Assembly (NCBI RefSeq): GCF_003201205.1
Contig: NZ_QICN01000013.1
Span: 1-64,000, forward strand
Reading direction: 5' to 3'
Source: Sinimarinibacterium flocculans
GTDB lineage: Bacteria; Pseudomonadota; Gammaproteobacteria; Nevskiales; Nevskiaceae
Length of the DNA stretch: 64,000 nt
The stretch's first letter is position 1; every line of letters begins with the position of its first letter. The notes under the pieces are model-generated. The model saw nothing but the letters and a program-made list of their open reading frames with translations, ran no database searches and was not told the origin of the DNA. Positions 35,354-45,612 of this stretch are shown in pieces. The position numbers were made by a program, and so were the translations under genes.

Positions 35354-36315
35354 TCCGCCGCTGGATCGTGCGCCCGCGTCATGCGCGCCCTTGCCGGCTC
35401 GATGGCCGCCGCATCACCGGCGCCGCACCCGGGTCGATCGGCTACGAGACTGCACGCCAGCTCGCCGCCTGGGGTGCGGATGTGGTCGTCACCACACGTC
35501 GCGAGCCGCAGGCGCTGGCCGAACACCTGCGCAGCGCCGTTGCCGGAACCGCAGCCGGCGCCGGGGATCGAGGCCGCGTCGATGCGCAGGCACTGGATCT
35601 GGCTGACGCGGCATCGGTCGAGCGCTTCGCCGCGTGGCATGCGGACACCTGCGATCGGCTCGATGTGCTGATCAACAACGCCGGCATCCATCTCGATCTG
35701 CTGTCGAAGTGGAAGCAGCCGCAGCTCAGCGCCGACGGCCACGAGATCCACTGGCGCACGAACTACCTCGGCACGATGCACCTGACGCAGCGTCTGCTGC
35801 CGCAGCTTGAACGCAGCGGGAATCCGACGCGCCCGGCACGTGTCGTCAACGTCGTCTCGCAACTGCACGACAAGGGCGGCAATGCCGGCCTGTTCGACCA
35901 GACGCGGCCGTATAACTCCTGGGTCGCCTACGGCAACTCGAAACTCGCGCTGGTGCATGCGAGCTTCGAGCTGCAGCAGCGCTATCGCGCGCGGGGCGTG
36001 CAGGCCTATTGCCTGCATCCGGGCGCGGTGTTCACGCACATCGCCGATCGCGGCCTCGAGGGCACCGGCACAATCGAGAACATTCGCAAGTTCTTCGCCC
36101 CGGTCGAGGCCTTCTTCCTGCTGACCCCGGCCGAAGGCGCGCAGACCTCATTGCGTTGCGCGACCGACGCGCACGCCCAGGGCGGCCACTACTACCGCAA
36201 TTGCGCGGTCGCCGCGCCGAGCATGGACAGCGCCGATGCCGCGGTCTCGTCACGCCTGTGGGACCAGACCTGCGCGTGGATCGACTCGCTGGCACCGACA
36301 CCTGCAGCGCACTGA
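35350..36315 (+). CDS. SDR of the retinol-dehydrogenase-like type
   Basis: A 321-residue short-chain dehydrogenase, longer than classical members and with the RDH/WWOX pattern. The cofactor motif is ITGAAPGSIGYETA, followed by NNAGIHLD and YGNSKLALV with catalytic Tyr and Lys; Ser lies in VNVVSQLHD. LHPGAVFTHI follows. The start at 35350 overlaps the VOC gene stop and is preferred to upstream ATGs in frame, which would read through that gene in another phase. Confidence 0.88.
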   Translation: MIRRWIVRPRHARPCRLDGRRITGAAPGSIGYETARQLAAWGADVVVTTRREPQALAEHLRSAVAGTAAGAGDRGRVDAQALDLADAASVERFAAWHADTCDRLDVLINNAGIHLDLLSKWKQPQLSADGHEIHWRTNYLGTMHLTQRLLPQLERSGNPTRPARVVNVVSQLHDKGGNAGLFDQTRPYNSWVAYGNSKLALVHASFELQQRYRARGVQAYCLHPGAVFTHIADRGLEGTGTIENIRKFFAPVEAFFLLTPAEGAQTSLRCATDAHAQGGHYYRNCAVAAPSMDSADAAVSSRLWDQTCAWIDSLAPTPAAH

Positions 36316-36329
36316 ACCCGGAGCATCCG

Positions 36330-36809
36330 ATGCCTCGTATCGATGTCACTGACGATCTCGGCAGCTGGATGGCCCTGCGCCCGGACATGGCGCCGGGCCT
36401 GGTCGCGTTCAGCGATGCGGTCTACGGCCGCAGCCAGCAACCGCGGCGGGTGCGCGAAATCGCGCGCATGCGCATCGCGCTCGCCAACGAATGCGAGGTC
36501 TGCCGCAACGCGCGCTATGCCGACGGCGCCGACGACGGCATCGATGAGAGCTTCTATGCCGACGCCGCCGACTGGCGTCGGTCGCCGCGCTTCGATTCTC
36601 GCGAACGCCTCGCCGCCGAATACGCCGAGCGCTTTGCCGCCGATCACGTCGCCCTGCGCGCCGATGACGACTTCTGGCTGCGCCTGCGCGCGGCCTACAG
36701 TGACGCCGAGATCGTCGACCTGGCGATGTGCTGCGCGCTGTGGCTGGGCACCGGCCGCACGATGCGCACGCTCGACGTCGGCCAGAGCTGTGCGCTGACC
36801 CTGCGCTGA
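36330..36809 (+). CDS. Carboxymuconolactone decarboxylase-like (AhpD fold) protein
   Basis: A 159-residue all-helical protein. ALANECEVCRNARYA carries the E-C-x-x-C motif of the AhpD/CMD family, with a helix RVREIARMRI before it and SDAEIVDLAMCCALWLGTGR after it. CMD-like proteins are decarboxylases or thiol peroxidases; the CxxC favours a redox function. It follows the SDR by 14 bases in the same catabolic operon. Confidence 0.88.
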   Translation: MPRIDVTDDLGSWMALRPDMAPGLVAFSDAVYGRSQQPRRVREIARMRIALANECEVCRNARYADGADDGIDESFYADAADWRRSPRFDSRERLAAEYAERFAADHVALRADDDFWLRLRAAYSDAEIVDLAMCCALWLGTGRTMRTLDVGQSCALTLR

Positions 36810-36848
36810 CGCGCGTCCGCTCGGGCGCTGCAGCCGTAGAGAACCGAC

Positions 36849-37727
36849 ATGAAAACCCGACGATTGCCCGCCGTGCTGCTGATCGGCGCGACCGCATGGC
36901 TCGCCAGCGCCTGCGGCAGCCGCCACATCGACAAGCCGGATACGCCGCCTCCGCCGCCGGTGCAGGCGACGTACACGATCGCGCGCGACATCCGCTTCAC
37001 GCCGGACGATTGGCCGCAGCCGCTGCTCGCCGACCTCTACCGTCCGGACGGTCCCGGCCCGCATCCCTCGGTGCTGCTGATTCATGGCGGTGCGTGGAAG
37101 CGTGGCGATCGCGAGCAGGTCGAAGGCCTGGCTGAGCGGATTGCCGAGCGCGGCTATCTGGTCGTCAACACGACCTACCGCCTGGTGCCGGCGTACATCT
37201 ATCCGGCGCAGCTGCAGGACATCCAGCAGGCCCTGCGCTGGATGCGCACCGACGGTCGCCACCACGGCATCGATCCGCAGCGCATCGGCGCGTTCGGCTA
37301 CTCGGCCGGCGGTCATCTGGCCGCACTCGCCGGTCATGTCGCCAACGATCCGCGCCTCGGCGATCCGCAAACCCGGGTGCAGGCGATCGTCGCCGGCGGC
37401 ACCCCGGCCGATCTGACCCTGTACGAAGGCGGCAAGCTGGTCCCGGCGTTTCTCGGCGGCAGCCGCGAGCAGATTCCCGAGCGCTTCCGCGAAGCCTCGC
37501 CGGCGTTTCATGTCGACGCCGCAGACCCGCCGGTGTTCATCTACCAGGCGACGCTCGACTACCTCGTGCCGCTGGCGCAAGCCGAGCGTTACAAGTCAGC
37601 GCTCGACGAGGCCGGCGTCGTCAACGAGCTGTTCCTGATCCGCGGCCATGGCCACATCAGTGGCTTCTTCGCCGATGGGGCCGCGGTTGAGGCAGCGTTG
37701 GCCTTCCTCGACCGCCACCTTCGGTGA
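36849..37727 (+). CDS. Esterase-like alpha/beta hydrolase lipoprotein
   Basis: A 292-residue lipoprotein (signal LLIGATAWLASACGS). A Pro-rich spacer leads to a BD-FAE/esterase domain: LLIHGGAWKRGDR (oxyanion hole), VVNTTYRLVPAYIYPAQLQD, GYSAGGHLAALAG (nucleophile Ser), YQATLDYLVP (Asp) and RGHGHISGFF (His). It acts outside the cytoplasmic membrane, perhaps releasing an acyl group from a substrate before uptake. It converges on the yheS gene 12 bases away. Confidence 0.9.
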   Translation: MKTRRLPAVLLIGATAWLASACGSRHIDKPDTPPPPPVQATYTIARDIRFTPDDWPQPLLADLYRPDGPGPHPSVLLIHGGAWKRGDREQVEGLAERIAERGYLVVNTTYRLVPAYIYPAQLQDIQQALRWMRTDGRHHGIDPQRIGAFGYSAGGHLAALAGHVANDPRLGDPQTRVQAIVAGGTPADLTLYEGGKLVPAFLGGSREQIPERFREASPAFHVDAADPPVFIYQATLDYLVPLAQAERYKSALDEAGVVNELFLIRGHGHISGFFADGAAVEAALAFLDRHLR

Positions 37728-37739
37728 CGCCGGCGCGGT

Positions 37740-39362
<1,623 letters not shown>

Positions 39363-39397
39363 GGGGCGCGGAGTGTACGCGCCCAGCGCCTGCCGAT

Positions 39398-39475
39398 GGT
39401 GGGTTTCGCTGTGCTCTACCCACCCTACGGGCACAAGGCGACTTGTAGGGTGGGTAGAGCGCAGCGAAACCCACC
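39398..39475. repeat. REP doublet (GGTGGGTTTCGCT family)
   Basis: GGTGGGTTTCGCTGTGCTCT and following bases to 39428 face an inverse copy (39445-39475) across a 16-base spacer; 30 of 31 positions pair. It is the first REP of the RAYT locus and lies just upstream of yheS. Confidence 0.92.
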
Positions 39476-39487
39476 GATACCTCACGC

Positions 39488-39562
39488 TCACTCGCCGACA
39501 TCGATCTCCGAAATGCCGGTGCCGCCCCAATCGAGCGGCAGCACGCCATCGCGCACGTAACG
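39488..39562 (-). pseudogene. C-terminal remnant of a second REP-associated transposase
   Basis: Read on the minus strand the last 24 codons before the TGA at 39488 give RYVRDGVLPLDWGGTG plus ISEIDVGE. The intact transposase nearby ends RYVRDVLLPLDWGDAG plus GPDLSAGE, so the first part is nearly identical. Nothing upstream of 39562 continues the similarity. It is therefore a truncated relic of a tandem or earlier transposase gene. Confidence 0.85.
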
Positions 39563-39602
39563 AATAGCCGTTTATCCGTCGCACGATCCGCACACAGTGC
39601 CC

Positions 39603-39633
39603 GTAGGGTGGGTAGAGCGCAGCGAAACCCACC
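39603..39633. repeat. Single REP, same family as 39398
   Basis: GTAGGGTGGGTAGAGCGCAG and the following GCGAAACCCACC repeat the 39445-39475 arm exactly. It lies 11 bases past the stop of the intact transposase. Confidence 0.92.
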
Positions 39634-39644
39634 GGACTGCACCT

Positions 39645-40172
39645 TCACTCGCCGGCACTCAAGTCCGGGCCACCCGCGTCACCCCAATCGAGCGGCAGCA
39701 GCACATCCCGCACATAGCGATGAAACGACGAATGCGGCCAGTCCTGCACACGCTGCACGTACCCGTGCTTCACCGGGTTGTAGTGAATGTAGTCGACATG
39801 CGCCGCCAGATCGCGCTCGTCGCGAATCAGGTGCTCCCAGTAGCGCCGCTGCCAGATGCCGCGCTCGCCATGCCGGCGACGGCTGGCGGAGCGCGGTTCT
39901 GTATCGGGGATAGCTGCAGAAAACCCAGCCTTGATGCGGCGCCAGCGCTTGGGGAAGTCACAGTCGCCGGCCGGCATCGTCCAGACGCCGTGCAGATGAT
40001 CGGGCAGGACGACCATGGCGTCGATGCGAAAAGGGTGGCGCCAAAGTTCAGTTCGAAACGCACTGCGCAGCAAGTCGATGCGATCCGTCAGCAGAGTGCG
40101 GCGACGATCGGCCAGCGCGACCGTGAAGAAGTAGCTGGCACCGGGAACGGCGGCGCGGAGATAGTTCGGCAT
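39645..40172 (-). CDS. REP-associated tyrosine transposase (RAYT)
   Basis: A 175-residue Y1/HUH-type transposase of the IS200/IS605-like RAYT group. PGASYFFTVALADRRR opens the domain, VVLPDHLHGVWTMP holds the HUH metal motif, and AHVDYIHYNPVKHGYVQ contains the catalytic Tyr. The C-terminal WPHSSFHRYVRDVLLPLDW is typical of RAYTs. REP copies flank it at 39603-39633 and 40179-40207 in opposite orientations, the standard REPtron arrangement. It probably binds and mobilises these REPs; it seems intact. Confidence 0.94.
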   Translation of the reverse strand: MPNYLRAAVPGASYFFTVALADRRRTLLTDRIDLLRSAFRTELWRHPFRIDAMVVLPDHLHGVWTMPAGDCDFPKRWRRIKAGFSAAIPDTEPRSASRRRHGERGIWQRRYWEHLIRDERDLAAHVDYIHYNPVKHGYVQRVQDWPHSSFHRYVRDVLLPLDWGDAGGPDLSAGE

Positions 40173-40178
40173 GTCCCC

Positions 40179-40207
40179 GGTGGGTTCGCTGCGCTATACC
40201 CAGCCTA
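40179..40207. repeat. REP copy in the RAYT leader
   Basis: GGTGGGTTCGCTGCGCTATA and following CCCAGCCTAC match the 39398 arm with one deletion and two changes, in inverse orientation to 39603-39633. It lies 7 bases upstream of the transposase start and just after the end of the RetSat-like gene. Confidence 0.85.
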
Positions 40208-40212
40208 CGCGG

Positions 40213-41832
40213 CTACGCGGGCTCCGGCGGCTGCCATTGCTTGAGCAGCTTGAACACGCGATCAGCGCGCCGGCCCATCATCGCTGCAGTGGTCATCACG
40301 CCGCCGAGCAGGGCGCCGCCGACGCCGGCGGTGACGACATCCTGGCCAGTCAGGTACAGGTTCTTGACCGGCGACACCGGGTGCAGCCATTTCTGCTCGA
40401 AGCGTCCCAGATCGTGGTCGAGGCCGTAGATCTCGCCGCGATCGTTCATCTGGAACCACTGCGTCGACAGCGGCGTCGACAGCTCGCAGTACTCGAGCTT
40501 GTCGCGCAGCTGCGGCATCTGCGCGTACAGCGCTTCGAGCAGGCGCTCGGTGAAGCGTGCCTTCAGGGCGTCGTAATCCTCGCCGCGTTGGTTCCAGGTC
40601 TTGTCGGCCCACGGCGCGAACCACTCGTAGCGACCCAGGGTGATCACCTCGACCGTGCTCTTGCCCGGATAGTGCTGGTCCCACTCGGGGTCCTTGGCCG
40701 ACGGAAACGAGATGTACACCATCGGCAGCGCATTGAACGGATCGTCGATGAAACGCTTCAGGTTGCCTTCGTGATCGGCGCTCGGATAGATCCACAGGTT
40801 GGTGCGCGGCAGACCGAGTTCGGCGGCGCTGCCGCGAAAGCCGGCGTAGACGCACAGGTGCGCGGCCGATGGCCGGACCTCGTCGAGCTTGCTGGCGTAG
40901 CCGTGCTGTTCACGCACCTCGGCGGACAGCAGCTTGCCGTAGGTGATGCGGGCACCGGCGTTGCTGACGACGGTTTTCGCGCGGAGGCTGCTGCCGTCGC
41001 TCATCTGCACGCCGACCGCGCGACCGTCTTCGACCAGGATCTGCTCGACCTTGGCGTAGGTGAAGACTTCGCCGCCGGCCTGACGGATCACCGGAATGAT
41101 GCCGTCGGCGATCTTCCACGAGCCGCCGACCGGGTAACAGCCGCCGTCGAAATAATGCTTGGCAACGGAAGCATGCATCAGGAACGCCGCGTCGCGCGGC
41201 GGCAGGCCGTAGTCGCCCCATTGCCCGGTCAGCACCGCAATCAGCTGCTGATTCTGTGTCAACGATTCGAGCACCGCGCGCGTCGACATGAAGCACTCGC
41301 GCGGCACCCGCAGCGGACGCAAGGCCTCGGCAGCGCGGGCGAGGATCGGCGGCATCGCCTGCCCCGAGAAGTAGGTCTTCATGCTGCGGGCGACGCGCAT
41401 CACCAGGTCGAAGTAGGCATCGATCGCCGCAGCCTCGTCCGGGAAATGCGCCTTGAGTGCAGCCTTCAGGTTCTCGCGGCCGGCAACGAAGTCGTAGGCC
41501 TTGCCGCCGACGATGATGCGGTCGTAGACCGCGTCCATCTGCGCCCAGCGGATCCGTCCATCGGAGATCACGTCGAAGATGCGACGCAATGCGGCGTGGG
41601 GCTTGTGGACCTCGCCGATGTAGTGGACGCCAACGTCCCACTCGTAGCCTTCGCGCTCGTAGGAATGGGTGAAGCCGCCGGCGGTGTAATGCTGCTCGAG
41701 CACGCACACCTTGCGGCCGAGTCGCGACAGCAGTGCAGCACACGCCAGCCCGCCGATGCCCGAGCCGATCACGATCACGTCGTAGTCGTTCGCTGCGCGC
41801 CCGGGACGATACCGCCGGCCGGTTCTTTTCAT
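40213..41832 (-). CDS. FAD-dependent oxidoreductase, RetSat/phytoene-desaturase type
   Basis: A 539-residue flavoprotein. After a short basic N-terminus comes DVIVIGSGIGGLACAALLSR, then VCVLEQHYTAGGFTHSYEREG, a typical FAD-binding start. YPVGGSWKIADGIIPVIRQA and VVSNAGARITY are the conserved middle blocks, and the end has LYLTGQDVVTAGVGGALLGG. All-trans-retinol 13,14-reductases and carotenoid desaturases share these features. The ATG at 41832 is preferred to one 48 bases upstream. The substrate is likely a polyisoprenoid or steroid-like lipid; not determined. Confidence 0.9.
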   Translation of the reverse strand: MKRTGRRYRPGRAANDYDVIVIGSGIGGLACAALLSRLGRKVCVLEQHYTAGGFTHSYEREGYEWDVGVHYIGEVHKPHAALRRIFDVISDGRIRWAQMDAVYDRIIVGGKAYDFVAGRENLKAALKAHFPDEAAAIDAYFDLVMRVARSMKTYFSGQAMPPILARAAEALRPLRVPRECFMSTRAVLESLTQNQQLIAVLTGQWGDYGLPPRDAAFLMHASVAKHYFDGGCYPVGGSWKIADGIIPVIRQAGGEVFTYAKVEQILVEDGRAVGVQMSDGSSLRAKTVVSNAGARITYGKLLSAEVREQHGYASKLDEVRPSAAHLCVYAGFRGSAAELGLPRTNLWIYPSADHEGNLKRFIDDPFNALPMVYISFPSAKDPEWDQHYPGKSTVEVITLGRYEWFAPWADKTWNQRGEDYDALKARFTERLLEALYAQMPQLRDKLEYCELSTPLSTQWFQMNDRGEIYGLDHDLGRFEQKWLHPVSPVKNLYLTGQDVVTAGVGGALLGGVMTTAAMMGRRADRVFKLLKQWQPPEPA

Positions 41833-41992
41833 GTCCACCCCAGATGACTCCCCGGCGCATCTTAGACCGCACACAGGCACGGCGCTGCGCTCACCTGCAT
41901 CCGCGCTATGCTGGCCGCCGGGGAGAGATCAGCGCCATATCAATGGCGCACGGTTGGGAGCGCGGCATGCGCACAGGGTCGGCGGCAACGCC

Positions 41993-42679
41993 ATGCACCG
42001 GACACAGCAGATGATGCGCTGGCCGTTTTCGCGCGCGCAGCCGGCGGCTGTCCCGGAACCGGTGCGCCACCGACCGTATCAGGACGAGCTGGCCGACCGG
42101 CTGTACAACCTGCTGTTCTGCGACGATCTCGAGCTGGCGCGGCGCGAGCCCGGCCCGCTGTCCGGGCCGTGGCGGCTGCTGATGGGCCCGCCGCCGCGAA
42201 GCAGTGCGCTGCAGACGATCGCCGCCGCCAGCAATGCCGACAGCCGGGCGCGGGCGCTGGCCGCGTCCCTGCTTCGCGCGCGCGGCGCCTCGATCGTGCG
42301 CCTATGCACTCTCGGCGTGGTCGTCGAGGTCGCCTTGCCGCAGGGTCTCGAATCGCTCGCCGCCTACGCTGACGGCGCGGTGCGCTACATTGACGCCACC
42401 GGCGACGCCGCAGTCTTCGACAGTGGCCCGGATGAGGCGCGCAAGCTGGCGCGCGAGATGGTTGCGCACGGCGAGACGTTCGCCCAGCGTCGCGAGGCCT
42501 GGCTGCAGCCGCGCCTGCCGCCGCCGCGTGGCGGCGAGCTGCGGGTCAGCGTGCTCGTGACCGACGGCCCCCGTTTCGTCGACGGCTCTTTTGCCTCGCT
42601 GCAGACCGATTCCGATGTCGCCGCGATCGTCGGACGCGCAACCCGGCTGCTGCGCCGGCTGCAGCAGCGCAGCCGCTGA
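41993..42679 (+). CDS. Hypothetical protein
   Basis: A 228-residue protein with no domain I recognise. HRPYQDELADRLYNLLFCDD, then PGPLSGPWRLLMGPPP, suggests a cytoplasmic alpha/beta protein; GVVVEVALPQGLESLAAYAD and VSVLVTDGPRFVDGSFASL recur as strands followed by helices. The start is taken at the ATG at 41993, which fits the first structured region; the frame is open further upstream. It converges with the solute-binding lipoprotein gene. Confidence 0.7.
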   Translation: MHRTQQMMRWPFSRAQPAAVPEPVRHRPYQDELADRLYNLLFCDDLELARREPGPLSGPWRLLMGPPPRSSALQTIAAASNADSRARALAASLLRARGASIVRLCTLGVVVEVALPQGLESLAAYADGAVRYIDATGDAAVFDSGPDEARKLAREMVAHGETFAQRREAWLQPRLPPPRGGELRVSVLVTDGPRFVDGSFASLQTDSDVAAIVGRATRLLRRLQQRSR

Positions 42680-42688
42680 ACACCTGCC

Positions 42689-43495
42689 TCAGTTCTGATA
42701 TTTCGCGATCAGCTGCGCCAGCGAGCCATCGGTCTTGCGCTGCATCAGCGCACGGTCGAGCCGCTTGAGCACGGCCTCGTCGACGCCAGCCTGCGAATAC
42801 ATCAGTGACACCTCGCCACTGTGGATCTGCAGCGGATGGCGACTGATGCGCTGGTCGAGGCCCTTGCGCCGCAACACTGCGGCGGCGACGAAGGGGTCGT
42901 CGAGCAGGGCATCGACCTCGCCGCCGGCCAGCCGTGTGTAATTCAGTTCGACGATCGGCGCCGACACGAAAGCCTTGCCAGTCTGCTCGCCGAGAATCAG
43001 CTGGGTCGCCGCCTCGCCGTAGTAGTAGCCGTCGGTCACCGCAATGCGGCGCTCGTCCGCAACCAGCTCGGCAAGCCCTTGGGCGGCGTAGGCGTCGGCA
43101 TCCTCGGCGCGCGTATACAAAGCGAACGATTCGCTGCGGTAGGCTGGCGAGAAATGGGCGAAGGCACGCCGCTCTTCGGTCGGTGTCGCCGCCATCAGCA
43201 CGTGAGTTTCGCCCTCACGCAGGCGCCCGAGCAACTCCCCCCAGTTGCCGCGGATGAACTCGAGTTCGCAGTCAGCGTCGCCGCCGATCAGGCGGATGAT
43301 CTCGACGTCGAGCCCCTGCATCGAGCCATCGGCGCCCTCGTACTGGTAAGGCTCCCAGGGGTCCCAACCGACCCGCAGCTTGCACGGCGGTGGCGTCGCC
43401 GCAGCAACGGTCTGCGCCTCGACCGCGGACTCACGCTGACAGGCCGCCAGCGCCAGCGACAGGACCAGTGGGGTCAACCAGCTCCAGATGCGCAT
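42689..43495 (-). CDS. Solute-binding lipoprotein, SBP_bac_3 family
   Basis: A 268-residue lipoprotein (signal LSLALAAC). The mature protein has the family-3 periplasmic binding fold: LRVGWDPWEPYQY at the start, GLDVEIIRLIGG, WGELLGRLREGETHVLMAAT and the second-domain GYYYGE. It resembles amino-acid-type receptors, but no permease or ATPase gene is adjacent. Orphan binding proteins of this type can also act as sensors. It is transcribed away from the YqhA gene neighbour on the same strand. Confidence 0.9.
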   Translation of the reverse strand: MRIWSWLTPLVLSLALAACQRESAVEAQTVAAATPPPCKLRVGWDPWEPYQYEGADGSMQGLDVEIIRLIGGDADCELEFIRGNWGELLGRLREGETHVLMAATPTEERRAFAHFSPAYRSESFALYTRAEDADAYAAQGLAELVADERRIAVTDGYYYGEAATQLILGEQTGKAFVSAPIVELNYTRLAGGEVDALLDDPFVAAAVLRRKGLDQRISRHPLQIHSGEVSLMYSQAGVDEAVLKRLDRALMQRKTDGSLAQLIAKYQN

Positions 43496-43628
43496 CTCGA
43501 TGCCTCCTCGTGCATGCCGGATCGCGCTTTGTGCGGGGCATTATGCGCCTGCGCGATCGGGATTCCACTCGGATGCACGCGGCCGGCAAATGGTTGCAGG
43601 TCGCGTCAGCGCACAAGATCCGGCTGGA

Positions 43629-44216
43629 TCAGTGCCCGGCCTTCGTGCGGGTGATGCCGGCCTGCATGATACGGTCGGTCCAGGCGATACCGATCGCCGA
43701 GACGATGAAGGCCATATGGATGATGGTCTGCCACATGACGCCTTCTGAGGTCGTGTTGGTGCACTTCACGCCTGCGGCCACCTCTGCGCACAACGGCAAT
43801 GCGCCCACCGATCCGGCCTCGATGAAGGTCTTGAGCAGGTGGATCGACGAGATGCCGATGATCGCCATCGCCAGCTTGACCTTGAGCACCGAGGCATTGA
43901 CGTGGCTGAGCCATTCCGGCTGATCCGGATGGCCCTGCAGGCCGAGCCGGGACACGAAGGTCTCGTAGCCGCCAACGATGACCATCACCAGCAGATTCGA
44001 GATCATCACCACATCGATCAGCGCGAGCACGATCAGCATGATCTGCTGCTCGCTGAGTTCCAGCGAGCCGTGGATCAGGTGCCACAGCTCCTTGCCGAAC
44101 AGGATCACGTAGACGACCTGGGCAACGATCAGGCCGAGATACAGCGGCAGCTGCAGCCAGCGCGAGGAAAAGATTAGGGCCGGCAGCGGGCCGAGCTTGG
44201 TATTCGGGTCGGACAT
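43629..44216 (-). CDS. yqhA: YqhA-family (UPF0114) membrane protein
   Basis: A 195-residue inner-membrane protein with four helices (about residues 20-42, 58-82, 112-132, 160-178). The motifs [38 protein letters not shown] and YETFVSRL are the YqhA/TIGR00645 hallmarks. The function of the family is not established. It has normal length for the family. Confidence 0.92.
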   Translation of the reverse strand: MSDPNTKLGPLPALIFSSRWLQLPLYLGLIVAQVVYVILFGKELWHLIHGSLELSEQQIMLIVLALIDVVMISNLLVMVIVGGYETFVSRLGLQGHPDQPEWLSHVNASVLKVKLAMAIIGISSIHLLKTFIEAGSVGALPLCAEVAAGVKCTNTTSEGVMWQTIIHMAFIVSAIGIAWTDRIMQAGITRTKAGH

Positions 44217-44328
44217 GGCGAGGGGACGCGGCGGCGTCGGGTGAGGGCGATGGGGGGACAGCGGGCCCGAATCATAGCAGGGCCACCGTCGTCGCCGATG
44301 ACGCCGCGCTGCCTCGCTGGCGCGGGCC

Positions 44329-44832
44329 TCAGGCCGCGGCTGGCGGCTTGCCCGCCATCACCACCTTGATCGCGTCGGCATCGAGCTTCAGCACCATCAG
44401 CGAGGTGCTGAAGAAATGTGTCTTGACCATCTTCCACTCGCCGCCAACGCGCCGGTAGCCATCCTCGTACCAGCCGGCGAGCTGGGTCAGGGTGTTCTCC
44501 TGGGTGTTGATCAGGCCGTACTGCAGGCTCCACGTGGCGCGCGCGGTCGTCGCGTCGACGATTTCAATCTGCGGATTGACGCCGTGGTGCATCTCGACCA
44601 TGTGCGGATGGCAGCCGACCTCGACGTAGATCTTCACCAGCGCATCGGCGTTGTCGAAGCGGCCGATCGCGTCATAGAAGATGTCGATGCTGCCGTCGGC
44701 AAAGCACGAGCGCATCGCCGTCGGATCCTTGCGGTCGCAGGCGACCAGGTAGCGCGCCTTGAGCCGACGGATCGCCTCGATGTCCTCCAGCGCCTGCACC
44801 CGCGCCGCGATGTCCTGTCCGCTCATCTGCAC
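44329..44832 (-). CDS. SnoaL-like / NTF2-family protein
   Basis: A 167-residue NTF2-fold protein. [20 protein letters not shown] is the SnoaL_4 entry helix; [28 protein letters not shown] and [20 protein letters not shown] follow. It resembles the protein at 20114-20605 in layout but has a longer N-terminus. The start could also be the ATG two codons later. A dehydratase, isomerase or binding role in degradation of cyclic compounds is possible. The 234 bases to the kinase gene show no further gene. Confidence 0.88.
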   Translation of the reverse strand: MQMSGQDIAARVQALEDIEAIRRLKARYLVACDRKDPTAMRSCFADGSIDIFYDAIGRFDNADALVKIYVEVGCHPHMVEMHHGVNPQIEIVDATTARATWSLQYGLINTQENTLTQLAGWYEDGYRRVGGEWKMVKTHFFSTSLMVLKLDADAIKVVMAGKPPAAA

Positions 44833-45066
44833 TCTCCGATAAAGGAATCGCCGCAGTTGAACCCAGCACGTCGGACGGCGAATCCCCCGTTCGGCTGAAC
44901 CGGCCCGTCACCGCGGCGGACCCTACTGCAAACAGGTGACGCTGCCCCCAGGGCTGGCGTCTACCGTGCAAACTCAGGCATAACACGGCCTGCGGAGCCG
45001 CTTCGTCACGATTCGAACCGGCCCGGAGGAGAGGTGCGGGGGACATGACAGGCAAGGGGGTCGCCG

Positions 45067-45612
45067 ATGGCAGCCAATGAAAAGCGCGGGCGCAAGCGCG
45101 GCTCGGTGCTGCGCAAGCTGCTGAATACGCTGGCGGTGGTGATCGCCATCGCTGCAATCGGGCTTCTGGTATTCCTCGCCCGGCAGGCGCAGACCGTCGA
45201 CAACGAGTTGCACTTGCAACGCCTCTACAACGTGCGCGCGGTCGACGCGTTGGACGTCGGGCTCAATCGCGCCGTCACCCAGGTCGGCGTCAGTACGATG
45301 GTCAACGTGGCCGACACCCGCGCGGTGACAACCGCCCAACTCGGCGATGCGCTCGATGCACTGGAAAACGGTGCGGCGGGCCTGAGCGGACTCAGCCCGC
45401 CGATCGACGAGGCACTGGTGCGCTTCCTCGATACCGTCGAATCAAAGTTCGAGCTGGCCTTCGATTTCGAGGCGCGCAACATTCGCACCAACCAGCTGTT
45501 GATCGCGGCATGGACGCGGTGCCGGTCGCCGCGGACGCCCTGCTTGCCGAGGTCGATGCGACCACCGCAGAAACACTGGCACCGCTGCTCGCACAGATTC
45601 GCACCGAGGTGA
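45067..45612 (+). CDS. Sensor kinase N-terminal part (frameshifted)
   Basis: The first 148 codons encode a transmembrane helix (residues 18-38, TLAVVIAIAAIGLLVFLARQ) and the first half of an all-helical extracytoplasmic sensor region. At about 45509 the phase is lost: QLLIAA would continue as [16 protein letters not shown] in the next frame, which begins at the ATG at 45510. The remaining 33 codons here (TRCRSPRT onward) are Arg/Pro-rich out-of-frame sequence ending at 45612. A single missing base explains the split. No slippery heptamer is seen at the junction. Confidence 0.75.
   Translation: MAANEKRGRKRGSVLRKLLNTLAVVIAIAAIGLLVFLARQAQTVDNELHLQRLYNVRAVDALDVGLNRAVTQVGVSTMVNVADTRAVTTAQLGDALDALENGAAGLSGLSPPIDEALVRFLDTVESKFELAFDFEARNIRTNQLLIAAWTRCRSPRTPCLPRSMRPPQKHWHRCSHRFAPR

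Noticed and set aside
40171-41847. 558-codon plus-strand open frame
   Set aside because: Antisense to the RetSat-like flavoprotein gene, which has the full FAD motifs.
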